A stretch of DNA of 64,000 nt from Apteryx mantelli (Eukaryota; Chordata; Aves; Apterygiformes; Apterygidae), in assembly GCF_036417845.1 (NCBI RefSeq), contig NC_090013.1:873001-937000 (forward strand). The letters run 5' to 3'. The position numbers and the translations under genes are program-made. Shown here in pieces: positions 1-10,204 of this stretch; position 1 is the stretch's first letter, and each line of letters opens with the position of its first letter. Below the pieces are notes generated by a model. The model was not told the DNA's origin. It searched no databases and was given only the letters and a program-made list of their open reading frames with translations.

Positions 1-1064
1 GTGTGCATCGCCGAGTTCCTGTCGCTCTACGAGACGGAGCGGCTCATCCAGGAGCTGGCCAAGTGCCGCATCGACACGCACAACATCGTGGTCAACCAGC
101 TCGTCTTCCCCGACCCGCAGCGGCCCTGCAAGATGTGCGAGGCCCGGCACAAGATCCAGGCCAAGTACCTGGACCAGGTAGCGCCCGGACGCCTGGGCCC
201 CGGGCCGAAGGTGGGAGGGGGGGGCGGGAGCCCGGACGCCTGGGTCCTCTGCCTGGAGATGGGAGAGGAGGGGCTCTGGGGGGGGGGGAAGAGTTTAGGG
301 GTCCCGGATGCCTGGGCCCCTCCCCAGTGCCCTGGTAGGTGGTTTTGGGGGGGGGGATCCCGGACGCCTGGGTCCTTTGCCTGGAGATGGGAGAGGAGGT
401 GCTCTGGGGGGGGCAGAGTTTAGGGGTCCCGGACGCCTGGGTCCCTCCCCAGCGCCCCGGCGGGTGACGGGGGGGATCCCGGACGCCTGGGCCCCTCCCC
501 AGCGCCCCGGCGGGTGGTGGCAGGGGGGGTCCTGGACGCCTGGGCCCCTCCTCAGCGCCCCGGTGGGTGGTGGCAGGGGGGATCCCGGATGCCTGGGCCC
601 CTCCTCAGCGCCCTGGCAGGTGGCAGGGGGGATCCCGGACGCCTGGGCCCCTCCCCAGCGCCCCGGCGGGTGGTGGCAGGGGGGGTCCCGGACGCCTGGG
701 CCCCTCCCCAGCACCCTGGCGGGTGGTGGCAGGGGGGGTCCCGGACGCCTGGGCCCCTCCTCAGTGCCCTGGCAGGTGGCAGGGGGGATCCTGGACGCCT
801 GGGCCCCTCCCCAGCGCCCCGGCGGGTGGTGGCGGGGGGGGCCCGGACGCCTGGGCCCCTCCCCAGCACCCCAGCGGGTGGGGGGGGGGCCCGGACGCCT
901 GGGCCCCGGCTGCCCGGCGCCCTCGCCCGCAGATGGAGGACCTGTACGAGGATTTCCACATCGTGAAGCTGCCGCTGCTGCCGCACGAGGTGCGGGGGGC
1001 CGACAAAGTGAACACGTTCTCGGGCCTCCTGCTGGAGCCCTACCAGCCCCCCAGCCCCAAATAG
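1..1064 (+). CDS. GET3: GET3 (ASNA1), last two coding exons
   Basis: GET3 is the cytosolic dimeric ATPase that hands tail-anchored membrane proteins to the ER insertase. Two exons are visible: 1-177 (59 codons, entered in frame, so the gene starts left of the window) and 933-1064 (44 codons, stop TAG at 1062-1064). The first exon carries the zinc-binding CxxC as PCKMCEAR (codons 42-49) after the NQLVFPD stretch; the second begins [11 protein letters not shown] and ends [12 protein letters not shown]. Splice sites are canonical (CAG|GTAGCG at 177/178 and CCGCAG before 933). Both pieces are very close to vertebrate GET3 and show no frame break. The intron between them is an array of a dispersed 18-bp motif. 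In human, GET3 is followed by BEST2 and HOOK2 in the same relative orientation as here. Confidence 0.96.
178..932 (+). repeat. GET3 intron: about 50-bp tandem array carrying the CCCGGACGCCTGGG motif
   Basis: About 14 copies of the core CCCGGACGCCTGGG, all in the same orientation, recur every 50-58 bp from about 188 to 908, joined by CCCCAGCGCCCCGGCGGG-like linkers. Some copies carry GGATGCC instead of GGACGCC. The array fills the intron from 7 nt past the donor to about 25 nt before the acceptor. Confidence 0.9.
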
Positions 1065-1560
1065 CCCCCGGCCCCCCCGGCCCCAGACACCCCCCCCCCC
1101 CGGGGGGGGCCGCCGCTATTTATTCCTCCCCCCCGGCAGGGCAGGACGGCTCTGCCCCCCCCCCACCCCCCCCGTGCAGCCCCCTGGTTCAAGGCTGCCA
1201 CCGACCAGCACCGCGGACCCCCCCCCGGACCCCCCCCTCCAGGTGGGGGGGGGGCAGAGAGGGGCACCAGGACCCTCCCCCATGTCCCCTCTTGTCCCCA
1301 TGTCCCCCCCCCCATCCAGGCAGGGGGGGGCAGAAAGGGGCACCGGGACCCCCCCCATGACCCCCCCCCGGTGTCCCCATGTCCCCCCCCTCCTGCCCTG
1401 TGTCCCCCCCCACCTCCAGGCAGGGGGGGAAGGGACGGGCACTGGGACCCCCCCCGCTGTCCCTGTGTCCCCTCCTGTCCCCGTGTCCCCCCCCCAGGCC
1501 GGGGGGGGCAGAGAGGGGCACGGGGATCCCCCCCCCCCCGGGGACCTCGTGTAAATAATA
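1065..1560 (+). repeat. GET3 3' UTR, G/C-run minisatellite
   Basis: The 3' UTR is built of G-run/C-run units such as CAGGCAGGGGGGGGCAGA followed by GGGGCACCGGGACCCCC, repeated about six times between roughly 1130 and 1545. No coding signal is seen. It ends in an AATAATAATAAATTT stretch that holds the polyadenylation signal. Confidence 0.75.
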
Positions 1561-1565
1561 ATAAA
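1560..1565 (+). terminator. GET3 polyadenylation signal AATAAA
   Basis: AATAAA lies 496 bp after the GET3 stop in the first AT-rich stretch downstream of the gene. It is the only canonical signal between GET3 and BEST2. Confidence 0.8.
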
Positions 1566-1669
1566 TTTGGGAAGCGGAGAAGCGGCTCAGAGGGGGTTTT
1601 TTTTGGGGGGGGGGGAAGTGCTCGGACACCGGGGCCCGTTGTGTTGTTTGGGCAGAAGGGGGGGGGGGC

Positions 1670-2270
1670 TGTACCCGGACGCCTGGGCCCCCCCGTCGGG
1701 CTCAGCCGGGTGCCCGGGGGTGACGTCAGCAGCCGGGGCTGGGGCTGGCACCAGGCCCTGGGGGGGGGGAGGGGGAGGGGCCCGGACGCCTGGGTCCCCG
1801 CCAGGGTTGGGGGGGGGGGGAGGACGGACTCGGACGCCTGGGCCCCTGCTGGGGTTGGGGAGGGGGGGGAGGACGGACTCGGACGCCTGGGCCCCTGCTG
1901 GGGGGGGGGGATGCTGGGGGGGGGTAGGGGAGGAGGGGCGGCCCGGACGCCTGGGCCCCCACCGGGACTGGCCCCGCGCCGCCTCCCGGGCCCCCTTCCC
2001 ACCCCCCCCCCCAAAATCCGGACCTGCCTCAGTTTCCCCCCATGGGGAGCAGCCTCCACCCGGGGGGGGGGGAGGGAGGGGCCCAGGCGTCCGGGCTCCC
2101 CGCCCCCCTCCCCCCGGGGGGCCCAGGCGTCCGGGCCCCTCCCCAGCCCCGGGGCAGCGCCGGTCCCGCGCCGCTGTTTAAGGCTCGAGGCCGCAGTCGG
2201 TGGCCGCAGACGGACTCCGGTGGCGCCTGGATCTGCTCTGCCTGCAGGTGAGAGGGGGCCCAGGCGTCCG
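1670..2270. repeat. Dispersed CGGACGCCTGGG motif, orientation flips between 1960 and 2080
   Basis: Five copies (about 1675, 1783, 1833, 1878, 1943) read GGACGCCTGGG on the + strand. Three copies (about 2082, 2122, 2260) read CCCAGGCGTCC. This fills the short space between GET3 and BEST2 apart from the likely BEST2 first exon. Confidence 0.8.
2160..2247 (+). promoter_or_regulatory. Putative BEST2 promoter and non-coding first exon
   Basis: A non-repetitive patch contains a TTTAAGG TATA-like box near 2177, then sequence ending in CTGCCTGCAG|GTGAG, a strong splice donor at 2248. It sits 463 bp upstream of the BEST2 start codon. Assignment as first exon rests on position and the donor only. Confidence 0.4.
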
Positions 2271-2279
2271 GGTTTTGGG

Positions 2280-2660
2280 GGGGATCGGGGTGTCCCCAGG
2301 GTGTCCCCAGGCCATGCCATGTGCCCCAGGGTCCCGGGTTGGTGTCCCCAGGGTCCCATGCTGGTGTCCCCAAGGTGCTGGTGTCCCCAGGGTGTCCCCA
2401 GGCTGTGCCATGTGTCCCCAGGGTGCTGGGTCGGTGTCCCTGGGGTGTCCCCAGGGTGCTGGTGTCCCCAGGGTGTCCCCAGGCTGTGCCATGTGTTCCC
2501 AGGGTCCTGGGTTGGTGTCCCCAGGGTCCCATGCTGGTGTCCCCAGGGTGCTGGTGTCCCCAGTGTGTCCCCATGCTGTGCCACATGCCCCCGGGTCGGT
2601 GTCCCCAGAGTGTCCCCCACTCGGTGGCCTCGCTGGGGTTGCCGATGTCCCCAGGGCGCC
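2280..2660. repeat. BEST2 5' intron, TGTCCCCAGGG minisatellite
   Basis: Units of the type GGTGTCCCCAGGGTG with a longer super-unit including CTGTGCCATGTG recur through the interval, with near-duplicate stretches about 110 bp apart. It lies between the putative non-coding exon and the first coding exon of BEST2. Confidence 0.85.
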
Positions 2661-2694
2661 TCATCGGCGTCCCCGGGGCTGTGGGTGTCCCCAG

Positions 2695-4250
2695 GCGTCC
2701 CCGCGGCACCATGACGGTGACCTACCCGGCCCGCGGGGCCACTGCACGAAGCTTCGGCGGCTTCTCGCGGCTGCTGCTGCTGCTCTACCGCGAGCTGCTG
2801 CCCTTCCTCGCCGCCCGCCTGGGGCTCAGCGTGGCCTGCCGGTGAGCACGGGGACGACGGGACGCACGAGGGTGCACGGGGACACACGGCCTAGCACGGG
2901 GACGGGACGTGGGGGGACACGCGGGACGCCCGGGCTCCGCTGCGAGCTGCTGGCCTCCCTCGCCGCCCGCCTGGGGCTCAGCGTGGCCTGCCGGTGAGCA
3001 CGGGGACGCACGGGGACGCACGGGGACGCACGGGGACACACGGCCTCGCACGGGGACACACACGAGGGTGCACGGGGACACACGGCCTCGCACGGGGACG
3101 CACGAGACCAACGTCCTCATCGACCGCAACTTCCAGGTAAACCCCCCCTCCCGGGGGGGACCCAGGCGTCGGCCCCCCCCCCCCCCCCCCCCGGGCTGAG
3201 CCAGGGGACCCAGGCGTCCGGGCAGGTGTCCACGCTGGCGGTGGACGAGCTCTACGGGGACCCGCCGCCGCTGGAGCGGGATCGCGACCGGGACGCCCCA
3301 GCCCCCCCCCCGGGTGCCCGGCACGGCTGCCGCTGCCCCTTCCAGGGCTCCACCTGCGACATCATGTGAGGGGGACCCCCCCGGGACCCCCCCCCATCCA
3401 GGGACCCCCCCCAAGGCACCTAAACACCCCCCAGGAGCCCCCATATCCCCCCCCGGGACCCCCAACCCCTCCCTAGGTCCCCTAAACCCCCCCAGTAACA
3501 CCCAGACCCCCCATTGACCCCCCAAACCCTTGGGACCCCCCCCGAGGCGCCTAAACACCCCCAGGAGCCCCCCTATCCCCCCCCCGGGACCCCCCCGGTC
3601 CAGGGACCCCCCCCAAGACCCCTAAACACCCCCAGGAGCCCCCCTATCCCCCCCGGGACCCCCACCCCCTCCCTGGGTCCCCTAAACCCCCCAATAACAC
3701 CAGACTCCCCCATTGACCCCCAAACCTGGGGGACCCCCCCAGCCCAGCCAGGACCCCCCCAAGCCCCTAAACACCCCAGGGCCCCCCCAAAACCCTTAGG
3801 GATCCCCAACTCCTCCCCAAGCCCCCTAAATGGCCCCAGGGACCCCCCAGGGACCCCCCAAACCCTCCCTGGGTCCCCTCAACTCCCCCCCGTGACCCCC
3901 CCAACCCCCTAGGACCCCCCCTGCCCCCCAGAGACCCCCCAAACCTCCCCCAAGGGAGGGACACAGTGCCAGCCTGGGGGGGCCGTGGGGGGGGGGCCCG
4001 TGGGGGGGGGCCCAGGCGTCCCAGGGCCCGAACCCAGCCCCCCCCCCGCAGCCTGACCGAGGAGGAGACGCAGTTCCAGCCGCTGGAGGACGTCGAGGAG
4101 GACCCCGAGCCCCCCCGGCGGCCCCCCCCCGGGCGCCCACGCCACCGGGGACGGGGACAGGGATGGGACAGCCCCTTCGACCCCTGGCTCCTGCGTCCCC
4201 CCCCCACGACGACGTGGTTTGAGGGGGGGCCGACCCCCCCCGACCCCCCC
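2695..4250 (+). CDS. BEST2: BEST2 (bestrophin-2), first and last coding parts only
   Basis: Bestrophins are calcium-activated chloride channels of the plasma membrane. Exon 2695-2841 (ATG at 2711) encodes a bestrophin N-terminus starting MTVTYPARGATARSFGGFSR, close to MTVTYTARVANARFGGFSQ of BEST2 but lacking the WRGSIYK stretch. The next recognisable piece, ending at 3136, is ETNVLIDRNFQ from the region after the last transmembrane helix. Exon 3226-3365 (STLAVDELYGDPP to QGSTCDI) follows, then an exon from 4052 (LTEEETQFQPLEDVEED). Phases of the last two join correctly (AT|C). The whole channel core, roughly residues 50-280 of the family and several exons, is missing between 2841 and 3100, where only a minisatellite is present. 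The frame from 4052 runs open into HOOK2's 3' UTR, so the true stop is unclear and the end given is approximate. This is either a decayed gene or, more likely, an assembly that lost the middle. Confidence 0.8.
2785..3136 (+). repeat. Duplicated BEST2 exon tail and CACGGGGACGCACG minisatellite
   Basis: The last ~50 bp of the first BEST2 coding exon plus its donor (about 2790-2858) recur at about 2939-3007 with a few changes, offset 152 bp. CACGGGGACACACGG-type units follow to 3100. The duplicated donor GGTGAGCACGGGG could be used as a second splice site. The missing BEST2 exons should lie in this stretch. Confidence 0.75.
3366..4051. repeat. BEST2 last intron, C-rich minisatellite
   Basis: C-rich units (CCTAAACACCCCCAGGAGCC, GGGACCCCC, CCTCCCTGGGTCCCCTAAA) repeat with a period near 110-130 bp in four degenerating copies. 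A copy of the GGGCCCAGGCGTCC motif stands 27 nt before the acceptor at 4051. Confidence 0.8.
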
Positions 4251-4328
4251 CGCGCAGCTCAACCCTATACGAGCCCCTGGAGACTCCCCACCGCGGGCAA
4301 GAAACCCCCCAGCCGCGGCTCCAGTGTC

Positions 4329-4334
4329 TTTATT
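4329..4334 (-). terminator. HOOK2 polyadenylation signal AATAAA
   Basis: Plus-strand TTTATT reads AATAAA on the HOOK2 strand, about 225 bp past the last HOOK2 codons. BEST2 and HOOK2 are tail to tail here and their ends nearly touch. Confidence 0.8.
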
Positions 4335-4508
4335 TCAAAGGGGGTTTGGGGGGGGGGCAGGACCCCCCCCAAGAGAAAAAGGGGTACAAAAATAGAGAGG
4401 GGGAGTAGTGCTAAAAGCCCCCCTGCCCTCAGTGGGGGGGGGGGGGGCAAAAAAGCCCCCCCCTGCGGGAGGGGGGTGTCAGGGTCGGACCCCCGATTCC
4501 GGCAGCAT

Positions 4509-7500
4509 CTAAAATGGGACCCAGCCCAAGGATTTTGGGAAATGGGGGGGGGGGATCAGGGGCCCGGCGGGGGGGGGGGCCCGGGCGCGGCGGGCGGCCG
4601 TGGCCAGGCGCTGCCGGGCCAGGAAGGACTGAGCCCCCCCGGGGGGGGCGCCCGGGCCCCCCCCCTCGTCGCCTCGCCTGCTGCTGCAGCGCCAGGCCCT
4701 GGGGGGGGGGGAAGGGGGGGGCAGGGTGAGCGGGGCACTCCTGGGCCCGCCAGGACCCCCCCCCAATCAAACCTGCCCCCCCACCGTTACTGCCCCCCCC
4801 CCCAAAAAACCCTTGGGGGTATCTGCCCCCATCACAGGGGTATCTTTGCCCCCCCCCGGGTCTCTATGCCCCCCCCAAAGGGTATTTTTTCTCCCCCCCC
4901 CCAGATATTTATGATTTCTGGGGCTTTCTGTGCCCCCCCATGGGTATCTGTGCCCCCCCCCCCAAGGGGTAACTTTATCCTGCCTGGGGGTATCTACCCC
5001 CCCTAGGGTATTTTAACCCCCCTCCCAGGTATTTGTGCCCCCCCAAGGGGTATCTGCCACCCCGAGGGGTATTATTACCCCCCCAGGGAGATCTTTGCCC
5101 CCCCCCAAGGGCATTTCAGCAGCCCCCCCCAGGTGTATCTGTCCCCCCCCCCGGGGTATCTGCCTCCCCAAGGGGTATCTCAGCCCCCCCTCAAAGTATT
5201 TCCCCCCAACCCAGGGTGATCTGGGCCCCCCCCCGGGGTATACTTGCCTCCTGCAGGGTTATCTGCCCCCCCAGGGTATTTCCCCCCCCCGGGGTTATCT
5301 GCCCCCCCCCAGGGGTATTTGCCCCCCCCCCGGGGGGCGGCGGCGCTCACCATGTTGTACAGGCGGTGATGACCAGCCGCTCCTCCTGCTCCCGCTGCAC
5401 CCGCAGCTTCTCGTAGTCGCTCTGGGGGGGGGGGGGCAAGGGGGTGAGCGGGGGGGTCCCGGGGGGGGTCCCGGGGGTCCCAGCCCCCGCCCCCCCCCCA
5501 ACCTCACCTCCAGGTGCTGGATCTGGGCCTCCTTCTCCTGCAGCTGGTTGCGGAGGGCGCGGATGGCGGGGGCCACGGGGGGCGCCCGGCGGCTTCGGCT
5601 CCAGCGTCTTCATCAGCTGGGGGGGGGGAGGAAGGGGTGAGACCCCCCCCCCCAGGAACTCCCGGGACCCCCCCGGGACCCCTGAGACCCCCTCGGGACC
5701 CCCAGGAACCCCCTGGGACCCCTGAGAGCCCCCTGGGACCCCCGAGAGCCCCCTGGGACCCCCCCAACCAGGGGGACACCCTGGACCCTCCCCATAGCAG
5801 AAGATCCTGGTGGGGGGGGAGGATATGAGACCCCCCAGGGACTTTTGGGACCCCCTTCCGGGACCCCTGAGACCCCCCCGGGACCCCCAGGAACCCCCTG
5901 GGGACCCCTGAGAGCCCCCTGAGACCCCAAGACCCCCCGGACCCCCCCAGCCAGGCGGACACCCCGGACCCTCCCCATACAAGGAGATCCTAGCGGGGGG
6001 GGAGGATATAAGACCCCCCCAGGGACTTTTGGGACCCCCCCGGGACCCCCAAGACCCCTGAGACCCCCCCAGGACCCCCAAGACCCCCGGGACCCCCCCC
6101 CAGCCGGGGTGACACCCTGGACCCCCCACCCGTACACGGAGATCGCGGGGAGTTTTGGGGGGCCCTGTGGACGCCCCCCCCCGAGCCGGCAGCCCCCCCC
6201 ACAGAGCCCGGACACCGCCGGGGGGGGGGTCCCGGCCCCCCCACCCCGAGGGGCTGCCGGGGGGGGGTCCGGCCCCCCCGTACCGCGCGGGCCCCGCTCG
6301 GCGTAGCGCCGGTAGCGGCCCTCCATGGCCCGCATGCCTCGTCCTTGCGCCGCAGGCTCAGCTGCAGCTCCTCGATGCGCCGCGCCGCTGGGGGGGGGGG
6401 CAGGAAAAATTGGGGGGGGGGACACCCCAAAGCGGCCCCCCCCCCCGTGACCCGCCACCCACAGGGCCCCGACGGAATGTGACACCCCCCCCCCGCCAGG
6501 ACCCCTCACCAGCCCGGGGACCCCCAGGACCGACCCTCTCGGGGCCCCCCCAACACCCCTGAGGACCCCACACACACACACCGCTCCCCAGGACCCCCTG
6601 ACACCCCCCCAACACACCTGGGACCCCCCCGGTCACCCCTGCCCCCCCCCCCGCCAGGATTCCTGACACCCCCCTGCACCCCCCGACATGCAGGAGACAC
6701 CCTTGGGACCCCCAGGACCCCACACACACACCTGGGACCCCCCCAGGACCCCAAAACCACCCTGGCACCCTCCTAACACCCCTAAGACCCCCCCCCAGGA
6801 CCCACCTGACATCCCTGGGACCCCCAGGACCCCCCCAACAGCCCTGGGGACCCCCCCCCGGGACCCCAAGACCTCCCTGACACCCCCCCTAACACCCCCG
6901 GGACCCCCCCCAGGACCCACCTGACATCCCTGGGACCCCCAAGACTCCTCCCCTGGGACCCCCAGGACCTCCCCAGCACCCCAGGACCCTCCCAACAGCC
7001 CTGGACCCCCCCCGGGACCCCAAGACCTCCCTGACACCCCCAGGACCCCCCCGCGACCCCCCAGCACCCCTGGGACCCTCCAGCCCCCCCCGGGACCCCA
7101 GGACCTCCCCAGCATCCCAGGCCCCCCCAACAGCCCTGGACCCCCCCCAGGGACCCCAAGACCTCCTTGACACCCCCAGACCCCCCCGGACCCCCCAGAC
7201 CCCCCCCAGCACCCCTGGGACCCCCCAGCCCCCCCCCCCCCCGTACTGGTGCTGTCGACGGGGGGCTCCAGCTCCTCCAGCTCCTCCTTCCTCCTCTGCA
7301 GCTCGGCCTGGGCCTCGTGCAGCTTTCTCCCTGGGGGGGGGGGGACACGGGGGAGGGGACAACATGCGTTGGGGACATGGGGACAGGCCCCCCCGTCCCC
7401 CACCCCGGCGAGGGGGGGCCCAGGGTGCCCCCCCCCCCCCGTCCCAGGCACTCACAGGTGCTGCTCCAGCTTCTGCCTCAGCTCCGACGCCTGGGGGGGG

Positions 7501-8473
7501 ATGAGACAGCGTGGGGGGGGCCCGGGGACCCCCGAATGCCCCCAAACTGGGGGGGCTGGGGGACCCCTGATTCTCCCCCCAAACCTGGGGACCCCTCCCA
7601 AACCTGGGCCCCCAAAACCTGGCACCACCCCCCCAAAACTCTGGGAGCCCCCGAAACCTGTGACCTACCCCCAAACCCTGGGAGCCCCCCCAAACCCTGG
7701 GAGCCCCCCCAAACCTGGAACCTACCCCCAAACCCTGGGAGCCCCCCAAAACTGGGACCTACCCCAAAACCCTGGGAGCCCCCTCAAAGCTGGGACCTAC
7801 CCCAAAACCCTGGGAGCCCCCCCAAAACTCTGGGAGCCCCCGAAACTTGAGACCTACCCCAAAACCCTGGGAGCCCCCCCAAAGCTGGGACCCCCGAAAA
7901 CCTGGGAGCCCCGAAACCTGGGACCTACCCCCCCAAAACTCTGGGAGCCCCCAAAACTGGGACCTACCCCAAAACCCTGGGAGCCCCCCAAAACCTGGGA
8001 CCTACCCCCAAACCTGGGAGCCCCCGAAACCTGAGACCTACCCCAAAACCCTGGGAGCCCCCCAAAGCTGGGACCCCCCCTCCAAAACCTGGGAGCCCCC
8101 CAAAACCTGAGACCCACCCCAAAACCCTGGGAGCCCCCCCAAGCTGTGACCCCCCCCCCAAAACCTGGGACCCCCCCCAGATGTCCAAGCTTGGGGGTCC
8201 CCAAGACCCCCGGGAGCCCCCAGGAACCCTGCGCCCCGGGGGGACCTTTGCAGGGGACAGCAGTGACAGTCCCCACCCCCCCCCGGGCTAGGGACACCCT
8301 GGCAGGGGACATGGAGGGGATGGTGGCCCCCCCCCCTCCCCGGGGCTGGGGACACCGTGGGGACAGTGACCCCCCCCCCGGTCCCCACTCACGTCCTCGG
8401 GGTCCCCCTGCGCCCCCAGCGCCGCCCGCAGCTCGGCCACCTGCGCCCGCAGCTCGGCCGCCCGCGCCGCCTC
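4509..8473 (-). CDS. HOOK2: HOOK2, C-terminal exons of the dynein cargo adaptor
   Basis: HOOK2 is a coiled-coil adaptor linking dynein to cargo at the centrosome and endosomes. Minus-strand exons: 8393-8473 (EAARAAELRAQVAELRAALG), 7456-7490 (ASELRQKLEQH), 7247-7330 (KLHEAQAELQRRKEELEELE), 6284-6387 (ARRIEELQLSLRRKDE, then MRAMEGRYRRYAER), 5508-5616 (LMKTLEPK, IRALRNQLQEKEAQIQHLE), 5351-5421 (SDYEKLRVQREQEERLVI) and 4698 leftward (GLALQQQA, AQSFLARQRLATAARRA). The order and the RRIEELQ, YRRY and QREQEE words are those of HOOK proteins. One-base indels break the frame in most exons: an extra A in the KLHE exon, one base lost before MRAME, one in the PGAPP stretch, one G lost in the ITAWYNM codons, and one in the final G/C runs. 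The N-terminal HOOK domain and most of the coiled coil are missing; they should lie in or beyond the gap at 8825. The leftmost coordinate is the limit of the open frame, and a TGA in another frame at 4556-4558 may be the true stop. Confidence 0.9.
4775..5345. repeat. HOOK2 intron, GGGGTATCTGCCCCC array
   Basis: About 20 copies of a 22-32 bp unit with the core GGGTATCTGCCCCCCC run through the intron between the last two HOOK2 exons. Spacing varies with the length of the C runs. Confidence 0.9.
5635..6150. repeat. HOOK2 intron, three tandem copies of a ~180-bp unit
   Basis: The landmark GGAGGATATGAGACCCCCC at 5818 and its near-copy at 5999 are 181 bp apart. A third, diverged copy of the CACCCTGGACCCTCCCC part ends near 6130. 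Inside each unit GGGACCCCC steps form a finer repeat. Confidence 0.85.
6480..7245. repeat. HOOK2 intron, CCCCCAGGACCCC array
   Basis: Units such as GGGACCCCCAGGACC and CCTGACACCCCCC recur, with super-units of 120-170 bp (ACCCACCTGACATCCCTGGG at about 6800 and 6917). It fills the intron between the ARRIEELQ and KLHE exons. Confidence 0.85.
7535..8180. repeat. HOOK2 intron, ~37-bp AACCCTGGGAGCCCCC array
   Basis: About 16 copies of a unit built from AAAACCCTGGGAGCCCCCC and AAACTGGGACCTACCCC, period 35-42 bp. Later copies swap GGGACCTACC for GGGACCCCC. Confidence 0.9.
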
Positions 8474-8559
8474 CTGCCTGCCGCCACCGCGCCACGGGGA
8501 CGCGCCGGGGGACACGGGGACACCGGGGGACACGGGAGGGACAGGGGGACACGGGCGAT

Positions 8560-8824
8560 AGGCGAGGTGGCACAGAGACATTAAAGACAAGGCTGGTTTG
8601 GGCTACGGGGGCACATAGGGACTTGGGACATTGGGACAGGGGTGACACAGGCTATGGGGCAGCATTAGGACTGGGGACATTAAGAACAGAGGTGACACTG
8701 GCTACAGGGGGGCATTAGGAACCAGGAACATTAGGGACAGGGGTGACACAGGCTACGGGGGACATTAGGGACTGGGGACATTGGGACAGGGGTGATGCAA
8801 GGGACTGGGAACATTAGGGACCGA
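8560..8824. repeat. GGGGACATTAGGGACAGG minisatellite, cut by the gap
   Basis: Five or so copies of a ~53-bp unit (GGTGACACAGGCTACGGGG, GGGACATTAGGACTGGGG) lead straight into the run of N. The array probably continues inside the gap. Confidence 0.85.
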
Positions 8825-9024
8825 NNNNNNNNNNNNNNNNNNNNNNNNNNNNNNNNNNNNNNNNNNNNNNNNNNNNNNNNNNNNNNNNNNNNNNNNNNNN
8901 NNNNNNNNNNNNNNNNNNNNNNNNNNNNNNNNNNNNNNNNNNNNNNNNNNNNNNNNNNNNNNNNNNNNNNNNNNNNNNNNNNNNNNNNNNNNNNNNNNNN
9001 NNNNNNNNNNNNNNNNNNNNNNNN
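8825..9024. other. Assembly gap, 200 N
   Basis: Exactly 200 N, a length that suggests a conventional placeholder. Left of it lies an internal HOOK2 exon, right of it an internal NFIX exon, both on the minus strand. HOOK2's 5' end and NFIX's 3' end are both missing, so the real distance may be many kilobases. Confidence 0.98.
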
Positions 9025-9559
<535 letters not shown>

Positions 9560-9717
9560 TCAAGCCCGGACGCCTGGGCCCCTTCCCGCGGGGGGGGGGG
9601 GGGGGGGGGGGGGCAGCGCTGAAGGGCCCCTTGTTCCCGCGGGGGTCGCGCGAGGTGAGCGGCTGCCGGCACCTCGCTGTGGCCCCCCCCCCTTCCCTCC
9701 CCCCCCCCCCCCCCGTC

Positions 9718-10025
9718 GGGGCCCAGGCGTCCGGGACCCCCCCCCCCTCCTCGGGGGCCCAGGCATCCGGGAGCCCCTGCCTGGTTCCCCCCCCCCCCGC
9801 CCCCCCCCCGTCGGGGCCCAGGCGTCCGGGAGCCCCCCCCCTCCTCGGGGGCCCAGGCGTCCGGGAGCCCCCGCCTGGTCCCCCCCCCCCCCCGCCCCCC
9901 CCCCCATCGGGGCCCAGGCGTCCGGGAGCCCCCCCCCTCCTCGGGGGCCCAGGCGTCCGGGAGCCCCCCGCCTGGTTCCCCCCCCCCCCCCCCCATCGGG
10001 GCCCCAGGCGTCCGGGAGCCCCATT
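9718..10025. repeat. NFIX intron 2: seven CCCAGGCGTCCGGG copies, one orientation
   Basis: Copies at about 9721, 9760, 9817, 9850, 9913, 9947 and 10000 all read CCCAGGCGTCCGGG (one with CATCC). They alternate with CCCCCCTCCTCGGGGG and C-run linkers and form a tandem block of about 95-bp super-units. Confidence 0.85.
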
Positions 10026-10119
10026 GCCCAGCGGTGGGGGGGGGGGGGGGGGTGCAGAGCGCCCGGGGGGGCCGCCCGGGGGGGGGGGGGAGGTGGCGCG
10101 GGGCCGGGCCGGGCCGGGG

Positions 10120-10195
10120 GCCAGGGAGGCGCTGGCCCCCCGCCAACGGGCAGCGCCGACAAAGGGGCCATTGTCTGCGCCGGGCGGGGAAGGGG
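10120..10195. promoter_or_regulatory. Non-repetitive island with inverted SOX-like sites
   Basis: Between two motif arrays lies a unique stretch containing ACAAAGGGGCCATTGT at 10159-10174: a SOX-type ACAAAGG and an inverted ACAATGG two bases apart, with flanking G and C completing GACAA/TTGTC arms. Paired inverted SOX sites are typical of SOXE dimers. A role as an NFIX intronic enhancer is inference. Confidence 0.35.
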
Positions 10196-10204
10196 GGGGG
10201 GGCA

